Positions 17,639 through 25,825 of a stretch of DNA of 64,000 nt are shown piece by piece. The stretch is from NCBI GenBank assembly GCA_028279595.1, contig JANQNK010000020.1, forward strand, positions 248,001-312,000. Direction: 5' to 3'. The notes under the pieces were generated by a model. The model did no database searches and was not told the origin of the DNA. It saw nothing but the letters and a program-made list of their open reading frames with translations. This DNA comes from Thermoplasmatota archaeon. Lineage in GTDB: Archaea; Thermoplasmatota; JAKEGO01. How positions within the stretch are numbered: the first letter of the stretch is position 1; the number at the start of each line of letters is the position of its first letter. Both the position numbers and the translations under genes were made by a program.

Positions 17639-19642
17639 TTGGCGCGCGAGACCTACCGGATAGCCCTCTCGGGAAACCCGAACGTCGGCAAGACCACCGT
17701 TTTCAATGCTATCACCGGAGCCAGACAGCACGTCGGCAACTGGCCGGGCGTGACCGTCGAACACATGGTCGGGAAGAAGCGGTTCCGGGGAGTCGACCTC
17801 GAGGTCGTGGACCTGCCAGGAACCTACAGCCTCACCGCATATTCCGCGGACGAGGTCGTCACCAGGGATTTCATCATCGACGAGAGACCGGACGTCGTCG
17901 TCCAGGTCGTCGACGCATCCAACATGGAACGGAACCTGTATCTCACGACCCAGCTTATGGAACTTGGGACAAGGGTCGTCATCGCCCTCAACATGGTCGA
18001 CATCGCCGACGCGAGGGGCGACACCATCGACACTGGACGGATGGAGGAGTTCCTGGAGATACCTGTCGTCAAGACCGTCGGCAGCAAGGGAGAGGGCATC
18101 GATGAGCTTCTGAACGTGATCATCGACGAGGCGCGGCTCGGTCCGCACCACGAGCACGAGATCGGTTACGGCGAGGAGCTGGAGGAGACAATCGCCCACC
18201 TAGTAAGGATAGTAGCGCGGGACCGGAAGATAAAGGACCGCTACCCCCTGAGATGGGTTGCCGTCAAGCTCCTTGAGGGTGACGAGAACGTACTCTCCAA
18301 GCTCAAGGGAAGTCCGGTCGAGAGGCAGGTACGACGATTCCTGAAGAAGGTCGACCAGGTCGAGATCGAGGCAGTCATGGCCGACAAACGTTACGAGGCC
18401 ATAAATGCAGTGCTGCCCCAGGTATGCACACGATGCGTCATCAGGATGTCCCCCTCGGACATGATAGACCGCGTCCTCACCAACAAGTACCTCGGGATCC
18501 CGATATTCCTCGCCCTGATGTGGGGGGCGTTCGAGCTCACGTTCACCGTTGCGGCACCGTTCATGTCGATGATAGACATCGGACTCGGCCACCTGGCTTC
18601 GGCGATCCATGCCAATGTTGCGCATGAAGGTTTGGCGTCCCTTTTGGCGGACGGGATCCTCGGCGGGGTCGGCTTCGTACTGATCTTCATGCCGAACATC
18701 TTCATCCTGTTCCTACTCCTCGCGATCCTCGAGGACAGCGGCTACATGTCCCGCGCTGCGTTCATCATGGACCGCCTGATGTACAAGCTCGGCCTTCACG
18801 GCAAGTCGTTCATCCCGATGCTCATGGGATTCGGCTGCAACGTCCCGGCGATAATGGCCACGAGGAGCATCGAGGACAGGAAGGACAGACTGATCACGAT
18901 ACTCGTCAACCCTTTCATGGCCTGCGGCGCCCGACTGCCCGTCTTCGTCCTCTTTGCAGGTGCCTTCTTCGGCCGTACCGCTGGTGCCGTGATCTTCTCG
19001 TTATACGTCCTCGGGATCGTCGTCGCCATCGTGACCGCGAAGCTCCTCAGGACGACGGTCCTCAAGGGGAGACCGGCTCCATTCATCATGGAACTGCCGC
19101 CATACCGACTACCTACGGTCCGGACCAGCGTCCTGCATATGTGGGACCATGGAAGGATGTACCTGAAGAAGGCAGGGACCATCATCCTTCTCGGGGCGAT
19201 CATCATGTGGTTCCTGGCCAGCTATCCGGCTGGTGTGAGCTACGGGAGCGGAAGTTCCTACGCGGGGATGATAGGACGCACAGTAGCGCCGTTCTTCGCT
19301 CCGATCGGCCTCGATTGGAGGATCGCGGTAGCCCTTCTCTTCGGATTCTTCGCAAAGGAGTTCGTCGTCGGGTCCCTTGGGGTTCTGTACGGGGTCGGCG
19401 ATACCGATTCAGGGGCCATCACGGACGCACTCAGGTCCGAGAGCGGCATCGAACCGGTCCACGCCTACGGGGCGATGGCATTCACCTTGCTGTACCTGCC
19501 ATGCCTTGCCACGGTCAGTGTCATCAGGAAGGAGACAGGGTCCTGGAGATGGACGATGTTCTCCGTACTATACGGTGTGGCCATAGCGTGGACGATCGCA
19601 TTCGCCATCGTGCGGATAGGCGTAATGTTGGGGTACGGGTGA
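17639..19642 (+). CDS. feoB: Ferrous iron transport protein B
   Basis: 'ALSGNPNVGKTTVFNAITGARQHVGNWPGVTVE', 'VVDLPGTYSLTAYS', nucleoside-recognition Gate segments; TTG start. Confidence 0.96.
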   Translation: MARETYRIALSGNPNVGKTTVFNAITGARQHVGNWPGVTVEHMVGKKRFRGVDLEVVDLPGTYSLTAYSADEVVTRDFIIDERPDVVVQVVDASNMERNLYLTTQLMELGTRVVIALNMVDIADARGDTIDTGRMEEFLEIPVVKTVGSKGEGIDELLNVIIDEARLGPHHEHEIGYGEELEETIAHLVRIVARDRKIKDRYPLRWVAVKLLEGDENVLSKLKGSPVERQVRRFLKKVDQVEIEAVMADKRYEAINAVLPQVCTRCVIRMSPSDMIDRVLTNKYLGIPIFLALMWGAFELTFTVAAPFMSMIDIGLGHLASAIHANVAHEGLASLLADGILGGVGFVLIFMPNIFILFLLLAILEDSGYMSRAAFIMDRLMYKLGLHGKSFIPMLMGFGCNVPAIMATRSIEDRKDRLITILVNPFMACGARLPVFVLFAGAFFGRTAGAVIFSLYVLGIVVAIVTAKLLRTTVLKGRPAPFIMELPPYRLPTVRTSVLHMWDHGRMYLKKAGTIILLGAIIMWFLASYPAGVSYGSGSSYAGMIGRTVAPFFAPIGLDWRIAVALLFGFFAKEFVVGSLGVLYGVGDTDSGAITDALRSESGIEPVHAYGAMAFTLLYLPCLATVSVIRKETGSWRWTMFSVLYGVAIAWTIAFAIVRIGVMLGYG

Positions 19643-19646
19643 TAGA

Positions 19647-20096
19647 TTGCCTGGAAGGAGAGGTCCGAGGATAGCATTCGGGGCCATTGCCGGCGCCCTC
19701 TACCTCCTGTTCGGTCTCATGGAGGCGACCGCAGCTGCAGGGATCGTACTCCCAGAAATCCTTTTCGTTGGAGGCGACCCCATGGGCGCCTTCGTGCTGG
19801 TGATCGTCGGAGCGACCTTCCTATGGGGTTCATGGGAGATCCACCAGGGAATGGATGAAGGGATTGCATATATATACGTCGGAATAGTCCTCGCTCTAGC
19901 ATTCGCAATGATCTACGCTCTCGTGATGGGCGCGAACGCCGTCGAGGCAGGGCCGATCGGGAACGAGGACCTCTCGGACTGGGAGGCGTCCGATGACCTA
20001 AGACCGGGCCTGTACCTCGCCGTACTGCCGCTCATCGGGGTGATCGCGTGGAGGGACAGGTTCCGCCTGTCTGGACTGACGAAGGCGGGAAAATGA
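19647..20096 (+). CDS. Four-TM membrane protein encoded directly after feoB
   Basis: Hydrophobic segments 'IAFGAIAGALYLLFGLMEATAAAG', 'AFVLVIVGATFLWGSWE', 'IYVGIVLALAFAMIYALVM'. Confidence 0.7.
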   Translation: MPGRRGPRIAFGAIAGALYLLFGLMEATAAAGIVLPEILFVGGDPMGAFVLVIVGATFLWGSWEIHQGMDEGIAYIYVGIVLALAFAMIYALVMGANAVEAGPIGNEDLSDWEASDDLRPGLYLAVLPLIGVIAWRDRFRLSGLTKAGK

Positions 20097-20106
20097 CGAT
20101 ACGGAG

Positions 20107-20394
20107 ATGATGGAAATGATCAAGGATACGTTGAAAGCAATGGCCGGCGGAGTCGGTTCCGTGACCGGTATGGCGAAGGAGCTCGGTATCTCCAAGGAGG
20201 ATACCGAGTCAAGGATAGACGAGCTTCTGAAGATGGGCTACATCGAGCAGCTCCCCGAGCACATCTTCAAGCCCCAGTCGGGCGGCTGCATGGGATGCGG
20301 CCTCAACACCGCCTGTGCCGAGGGCGAGGGACCGGCGACCACCGAGAAGACCTACATGCTGACCGACAAGGGCATAAAGGTCGCCTTCGAGTGA
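20107..20394 (+). CDS. FeoC-like winged-helix protein with Cys cluster
   Basis: HTH 'GSVTGMAKELGISKEDTESRIDELLKMGYIEQ' followed by 'CMGCGLNTAC'; follows feoA/feoB. Confidence 0.75.
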   Translation: MMEMIKDTLKAMAGGVGSVTGMAKELGISKEDTESRIDELLKMGYIEQLPEHIFKPQSGGCMGCGLNTACAEGEGPATTEKTYMLTDKGIKVAFE

Positions 20395-20436
20395 ACCTGA
20401 GAAAATAGTTATACCTGTAGAGTCTGTCGGTGGAAC

Positions 20437-21006
20437 ATGGACAGGGACTACGTCACCGTCGTGTCAGGTCTTCCGAGGTCCGGCACGTCGATGCTCATGA
20501 AGATGCTCGACGAGGGCGGTATCCCACCGCTCACGGACGAGATCAGGACCGCCGACGAGGACAATCCGAAGGGGTACTACGAGTTCGAGAGGGTGAAGAA
20601 GCTTCCCGACGACACCGAGTGGGTCCCCGAAGCGGTCGGAAGGGCCGTCAAGGTCCTCGCCGAACTCGTGACGCAGTTGCCTCCCGGCCACGAGTACAGG
20701 ATAGTGTTCATACACAGGAACATCGACGAGATCCTCGCGTCGCAGAAGAAGATGATCATCCGGCGCGGTGAGGACCCCGATGCGGTCCCTGATTCAGAAC
20801 TGAGGATGCTCTTCCAGACCTATCTCAAGATATTGAAGAGCTGGATCGATGGGCAGGACAACGTCGACGTCGTCTACGTCCACTACAACGAGATCCTGGA
20901 GGACCCGAGCGGCGCCATCGAGGCGATGGACGGGTTCCTTGGCGGACTCGACACGGAAGCGATGGCTGCAGCCATCGATGATAGGTTGTATCGCAACAGG
21001 GCTTGA
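20437..21006 (+). CDS. Sulfotransferase family protein (P-loop)
   Basis: 'VVSGLPRSGTSMLMKMLDEGGI', 'IVFIHRNIDEILASQKK', 'VVYVHYNEILEDPSGAIEAMDGFLG'. Confidence 0.82.
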   Translation: MDRDYVTVVSGLPRSGTSMLMKMLDEGGIPPLTDEIRTADEDNPKGYYEFERVKKLPDDTEWVPEAVGRAVKVLAELVTQLPPGHEYRIVFIHRNIDEILASQKKMIIRRGEDPDAVPDSELRMLFQTYLKILKSWIDGQDNVDVVYVHYNEILEDPSGAIEAMDGFLGGLDTEAMAAAIDDRLYRNRA

Positions 21007-21024
21007 GCCATCGGCTCATACAAT

Positions 21025-21546
21025 TCAATAATCGTACCTAACGGCCACGCCGTCCTCTATCTCCAGACCGTCAGCGTCGACACGGGTTATCCTGTGTCTC
21101 GCACCCACGTACTTGACCATCTCGATCCCGGCCTCGTCCAGCAGTTCCTTCGACAGATCGTCAGGATAACCTTCCATGTAGACGATCCTCTCGATCCCGC
21201 CGTTGATGAGGAGCTTCGAGCAGATGACGCACGGGTGAAGTGTCGTGTAGACCGTCGCTCCCGCGATAGGTGTACCGAACACTGCTGCTTGCACGATAGC
21301 ATTCTGTTCCGCGTGAACCCCGCGGCAGAGCTCGTGCCTCTCGCCGGCCGCTATCCCCAGCTGTTCCCTCATGCATCCGATGTCTAGGCAGTGCCTGAGC
21401 CCTTTGGGAGCACCATTGTATCCTGTGGCGATGATGTGCTTGTTCTTCACGAAGACGGCGCCGACCGCCCTTCGGGTGCAGGTGGTCCTCATCGCTACGA
21501 TCTCGGTGATCGCCATGAAGTATTCGTCTGTGTCGAGCCTCTTCAA
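21025..21546 (-). CDS. dCMP deaminase-like cytidine/deoxycytidylate deaminase
   Basis: '[11 protein letters not shown]...[28 protein letters not shown]', '[23 protein letters not shown]'. Confidence 0.92.
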   Translation of the reverse strand: MKRLDTDEYFMAITEIVAMRTTCTRRAVGAVFVKNKHIIATGYNGAPKGLRHCLDIGCMREQLGIAAGERHELCRGVHAEQNAIVQAAVFGTPIAGATVYTTLHPCVICSKLLINGGIERIVYMEGYPDDLSKELLDEAGIEMVKYVGARHRITRVDADGLEIEDGVAVRYDY

Positions 21547-22421
21547 TCGGGTCCTCTCCTCATCCTCTCCATCGTTTCCACGAACGTGACATACTCATCG
21601 AGCATTATGTCGAGGTCCCTCGACAGTATCGCCATGTCGTCGCCGAGCTTGTCTATACCGTTCTCGGAGACGGCGGCCTTGAACCTCTCCCTGACGCTCT
21701 TCAGGTCGGCAAGTGCCTCGTCGACGCTACCGGGTGGCCTCATGGCCCCGATCGATTCCCTCGCCTTCTCGACGAAACCGGTCGCCAGTGAGGGTGGTAT
21801 CTTCAGCGCATCCCTGATGTCCCTCGGGGGCTGCATGGCAAGAGTGCCGATGTTCTCGATCCCCCAGCGCCTCAGCTTCCGTGAGTACTTCGGTCCGATG
21901 CCCAGAAGGTACCTTGGAGAGGCCTGTATGACATCGAGCATGGAGTCGGGGTCGAACTCCCTGTTGAACATCGCCCTCACTTCGGGCGGGACCCGTGAGG
22001 CGGCCGCGATGTACTCGGCGGCGTCGATCCATCGGCGGATCTCGACCCTGTACTCCTCCGGGTCCAGTGCGGCGAGCATCGATAACGTCGTAACGCCGCT
22101 GTCCCAGAGGTCCCTTATGGCCTTCTGGTCGGCCTCGCTGATGAGTCCGATGTTGGCCGCGAGGGCGTCGCCTGGTTCGAGGGATTCGTCAAGGAAGTCC
22201 CTGATGAACGTGTCGTAGGCCTCGCGGGCCATCTTGCGAAGGGCGTTGATGTCCTTGGGCACGTTCCTGCCCGGTTCGACGCGGAGCATGTCCACAAGTC
22301 GCTCCACTCCCGCGTCGGTAAGTCGCTCCAGCGACCCCTCGGAGACAGCCATCGCCGAGACTGGGATGTTAAGGTCCTTCCATGGATTGCCCGTCGGCTC
22401 TATCTGCCCCTTCGCGCTCAT
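21543..22421 (-). CDS. Helix-hairpin-helix-rich protein of unknown function
   Basis: '[51 protein letters not shown]' and HhH-like N-terminal segments. Confidence 0.55.
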   Translation of the reverse strand: MSAKGQIEPTGNPWKDLNIPVSAMAVSEGSLERLTDAGVERLVDMLRVEPGRNVPKDINALRKMAREAYDTFIRDFLDESLEPGDALAANIGLISEADQKAIRDLWDSGVTTLSMLAALDPEEYRVEIRRWIDAAEYIAAASRVPPEVRAMFNREFDPDSMLDVIQASPRYLLGIGPKYSRKLRRWGIENIGTLAMQPPRDIRDALKIPPSLATGFVEKARESIGAMRPPGSVDEALADLKSVRERFKAAVSENGIDKLGDDMAILSRDLDIMLDEYVTFVETMERMRRGPD

Positions 22422-22504
22422 CAGCCTCTGCCCATACAATGGGTCCCAGCCATAAATACCTTATCTGGAACCGTCTGGGTACATTCTTCACGAGTGGGTG
22501 GTGT

Positions 22505-23119
22505 TCAGGCGGACGTCCTCTCCGGCGCACCGATCGGTACCCCGCCAGGTGTCCTCGCAAGGTAGAGGTACGGAAGCGAAAGCACAGGAAGCACCATCGC
22601 TGTCGAGATAAGATGTCCGATCGTGAATGGCAGTGCCATCGTGTAGCAGAGGATGAATCCCTCGAGGCTGTGTGCGTAGAACGGCCCGAGCCAGACGCCG
22701 AAATTCGTCCAGGCGTCGAAGACAAGGACCCCTGCGATCCCCGAGCCCGTCAGCATCGTCAGGCCCCTTGGAGAGAAGTCAGCGGTCTTGCCGAGATAGC
22801 TCGAGAGCAGTCCGACCATCGCGAAGCCCGACCAGGTGAACACCGCGATCTCCAGGATGAAGACCGCACCACCGCCTATCAGCACCGTGTCGATGTAGAG
22901 GTCGCTGAAGGCCATCGCAAGGACCGGTACCGCGATCCCGTAGTTCCTTCCGAGAAGCGATCCCGCAAGGACCGAAACGGCTCCGATGGATATCCACAGG
23001 TCGAAAGCCACCAGCTCGTTGCCCGGGGGCATCAGTCCCCTGAAGGCCAATCGTCCAGCCACACCGATGCAGACCAGCGAGGCCGCCATCATAAGTCTCA
23101 GTTTCCTTCCATCATCCAT
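22505..23119 (-). CDS. Multi-pass membrane protein resembling ECF transporter S components
   Basis: Six hydrophobic segments; 'PPGNELVAFDLWISIGAVSVLAGSLLGRNYGIAVPVLAMAFSDLYI'; overlaps the DUF4430-like gene. Confidence 0.5.
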   Translation of the reverse strand: MDDGRKLRLMMAASLVCIGVAGRLAFRGLMPPGNELVAFDLWISIGAVSVLAGSLLGRNYGIAVPVLAMAFSDLYIDTVLIGGGAVFILEIAVFTWSGFAMVGLLSSYLGKTADFSPRGLTMLTGSGIAGVLVFDAWTNFGVWLGPFYAHSLEGFILCYTMALPFTIGHLISTAMVLPVLSLPYLYLARTPGGVPIGAPERTSA

Positions 23120-23540
23120 AGCCCTCGAACCTCCATTCAACGTGATCTCCGTCCTCGAGGCGGTATCTGTCGGCGCCGACCATGCCGGCATCGCCGTTCA
23201 CGTAGTAGATCCAGTACTTCCCGTCGTCGCCGCCGGTCCTGTGGCCGATCCTGTCCACCAGGATCGAGTCGAAGCTCGCCCAGTAGGTGGTCTCGACCGT
23301 AATGTTCGCTACCCTGGGCCGGGCAACGTCCAGAAGGGCGCCGAAGACGGTCGCGTTCACGGTCTCGATATCGTAGGTGTCCTCCGTCCCGTCGCCGAAA
23401 TCGAAGGTCACCGTCACGCCGATCGGCTCGTCCACGACGTAGTCCCCATCGTCTCCGCTCATCCAAAGGCCGAACATGGCCCCGACTCCCAATGAGACGA
23501 AAACGACGGCTGTCAGCACTACTGTGAACACCTGATTCAT
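23112..23540 (-). CDS. DUF4430-like (transcobalamin C-terminal-like) secreted/anchored protein
   Basis: N-terminal TM, then 'VTVTFDFGDGTEDTYDIETVNATVFGALLDVA...YWASFDSILVDRIGHRTGGDDGKYWIYYVNGDAGMVGADRYRLEDGDHVEWRFE'. Confidence 0.68.
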   Translation of the reverse strand: MNQVFTVVLTAVVFVSLGVGAMFGLWMSGDDGDYVVDEPIGVTVTFDFGDGTEDTYDIETVNATVFGALLDVARPRVANITVETTYWASFDSILVDRIGHRTGGDDGKYWIYYVNGDAGMVGADRYRLEDGDHVEWRFEGYG

Positions 23541-23614
23541 ACTAACCCCTGGAGCGGTCTCCCACCCATCGTTGACTGTTTATTTAAGATTTATCGAGGA
23601 ACGGTCCCGGCTCA

Positions 23615-24370
23615 CTATCTCGTCCTTCGCCGCCACCCTATGGTCGCGATCCCGACGACGGCGAGCATTGTCACGGCGATGATGAACCCGAACTCGGGTA
23701 TCACAGTCCCCGTGGTCTCGGCGGCAGTGCTGTTGGTCACGTAATGGTCGTTGGCATAGAACCTGTAGGTGTGCGTGCCGCCCCCTAGCTTGGTCTCGTA
23801 GTAGAACTCCGCACCGTTGGTGTAGTTCGTGTCCATGCCGTCCACCTGCATCATCGTGTGGTTCGTTCCGTCGATGTTGACGTAGACGAACATGGGCGTG
23901 TTATTGTTCTCATCGATGTAATCGACGGTGAAGTTGAACATCGTAGTCCTGTCCCCCGATGACGGGTCCATCGTCCCGTTCTCGAGCTCGGGGGGCGCAT
24001 TGACATTGACGGTCCCGGTCATGCTGGGGTGATACTCGCAGTAGTAGGACCAGTTGGCTGCCGAATTGAAGACTATGGAACCGGTTCCCCCGGATCCACT
24101 GATGTCACCCGTATCCCAGGCATCGTCGTCCTCTGTGGCCGTGTGGGTCGCCGAGTCGTTGTTTTCCCACGTGATCGTGTCCCCTACCTCGATCGTGATA
24201 TCCTCCGGCTTGAACTCGAATCCCTCGATCTCGACCCAGTGGGTCTTCGCCGAAACACCAGGCAGGACCAGCAGGGAAAAGCCCAGGATAAGCAGTACCG
24301 CTATCAACAATTTTCGTGATACCATTCCTATCACCTGTGACGGAAGCACGGCTGGAATGTATATCTTCAT
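23615..24370 (-). CDS. Plastocyanin-like cupredoxin with PEFG-CTERM-like C-terminus
   Basis: 'EIEGFEFKPEDITIEVGDTITWENNDSATHTATEDD...WSYYCEYHPSMTGTVNV' (type 1 Cu ligands); C-terminal 'VIPEFGFIIAVTMLAVVGIATIGWRRRTR'. Confidence 0.85.
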   Translation of the reverse strand: MKIYIPAVLPSQVIGMVSRKLLIAVLLILGFSLLVLPGVSAKTHWVEIEGFEFKPEDITIEVGDTITWENNDSATHTATEDDDAWDTGDISGSGGTGSIVFNSAANWSYYCEYHPSMTGTVNVNAPPELENGTMDPSSGDRTTMFNFTVDYIDENNNTPMFVYVNIDGTNHTMMQVDGMDTNYTNGAEFYYETKLGGGTHTYRFYANDHYVTNSTAAETTGTVIPEFGFIIAVTMLAVVGIATIGWRRRTR

Positions 24371-24384
24371 CCCCTAAATCGCGA

Positions 24385-25623
24385 TCATTCGATCATCGCA
24401 CGCGCGCCGCAATGCGGACACTGTATGACCGCCGGTCTCTCCCGGACCCTGACGATCAGCTTCCTCTCGCACTTGTAGCAGCGGATCAGGAACTCCTCCT
24501 GCTTCGGTCCGCCCACGGGTGCCTGCGAGAACTGTGCCTGTCCGGAGTCCTTTCCGCCTGTCACGGCTGCGCCACCTGCAGGCGCACCTCCAGGCGCGGT
24601 CCCACCGCCGCCGGCTGCTGCCGGTGCGCCTCCCCCAGCGGGTGCTCCTCCGGCCTCGCCTCCGATGGGCGCGGACGTGGTCGGTCCGCCTCCGCCCATT
24701 CCGCCGGTCTGGGCTACCCGGCCTCCCGATCCCGCTACGGGTGACGGGAGGGCGGATCCGTCGTAGGCCGCCTGTATGAGCTCCTTCGGCGGAGCCCTCT
24801 TGAAGACGTCGATGTGCTTCTTGACTATTGGATCGACGATGAACTGCTTGATCGCCAATGCCTCGTCGAGCTCGTCGAGGACCGCGTGATGATATCCAAT
24901 GAGCAACGCTTTGTCCTGCGCAAAGGACCTGAGGATCATCTTGGTCTTACCGCCCTCGCCCATGAGCTCGATGTAGGTCGCGAACTTCTCGGCGACGCTC
25001 TCGCAGTAGAAGCGGACCTTCCCGCGCAGTCCCATGGAGCTCCTCGCGATGGAGGGTTCGAGCATGAATATGTTAACACCCTTGAGGGTGTTGCCGATGA
25101 CATCGACGATCCTGTCGGCGGGGAGCGGGAGTGCTATCCTCTCCGCAGTGTTGATGAGTCCCTTTGCGACCTCCATCCATTCCGATGTGTCGATGGGCCT
25201 CGGGTAGACTATCGGAGCCTCGATCGAGAAGGATACCGGTAGGACCTCCTCCTCCCTCATGTGGTCGGTCTTGGGGTTGAGGAACTGAAGTTGGGATGAT
25301 AACGATACCTCTCCACATACATGGGCGGGCCTGAACTCGAGCTTGACGACCTCCGGCTTTCCCGGGAGCAGACGGGGTATCTTCGTCTGCGTCGTCATAG
25401 GAAGTAGTGACTGCGGGTGCCTGACCGAGATGAGGATGTCGTAGATCGGCCTCTTGACCGTGTTGACGAGCATGAGCATGTAGATGACGTTCGCACCCTC
25501 GAACCTGATTGTACTCTTCGTCTTGATCAGCTCCGAGCCTCCGCTCGTGAGGTCTCCAAAATCGGTCGGGTCTGCGATGTAGTCCTCGACGGTCTTGATT
25601 CCACCCTTCTCGTCACGAACCAT
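24385..25623 (-). CDS. Uncharacterised protein: N-terminal beta-sandwich-like region, Gly/Ala/Pro linker, C-terminal zinc ribbon
   Basis: C-terminal 'IRCYKCERKLIVRVRERPAVIQCPHCGARAMIE'; low-complexity GGAPAGGGAPAAAGGGGTAPGGAP linker. Confidence 0.6.
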   Translation of the reverse strand: MVRDEKGGIKTVEDYIADPTDFGDLTSGGSELIKTKSTIRFEGANVIYMLMLVNTVKRPIYDILISVRHPQSLLPMTTQTKIPRLLPGKPEVVKLEFRPAHVCGEVSLSSQLQFLNPKTDHMREEEVLPVSFSIEAPIVYPRPIDTSEWMEVAKGLINTAERIALPLPADRIVDVIGNTLKGVNIFMLEPSIARSSMGLRGKVRFYCESVAEKFATYIELMGEGGKTKMILRSFAQDKALLIGYHHAVLDELDEALAIKQFIVDPIVKKHIDVFKRAPPKELIQAAYDGSALPSPVAGSGGRVAQTGGMGGGGPTTSAPIGGEAGGAPAGGGAPAAAGGGGTAPGGAPAGGAAVTGGKDSGQAQFSQAPVGGPKQEEFLIRCYKCERKLIVRVRERPAVIQCPHCGARAMIE

Positions 25624-25825
25624 GCTGCGTCGATCCTCCGCCGGGGAACCGCCCCCGATACGTTACCGTATCCCTGAATATATCTAGGTTTATATAAATC
25701 CTTACCGCCCTCTCTCACCAACGACGGGGCTTATTTCACCATCGCGGGCCCTCGTTGCTGTTGTCATCGTGCAAAACAGGGCTGATTTTCCCGTTTAGTC
25801 CGGGGGTCTGGCCACCCGAACTTCT

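Noticed and set aside
17126-18199. 357-aa minus-strand ORF
   Set aside because: Antisense to feoA/feoB; no domain recognised.
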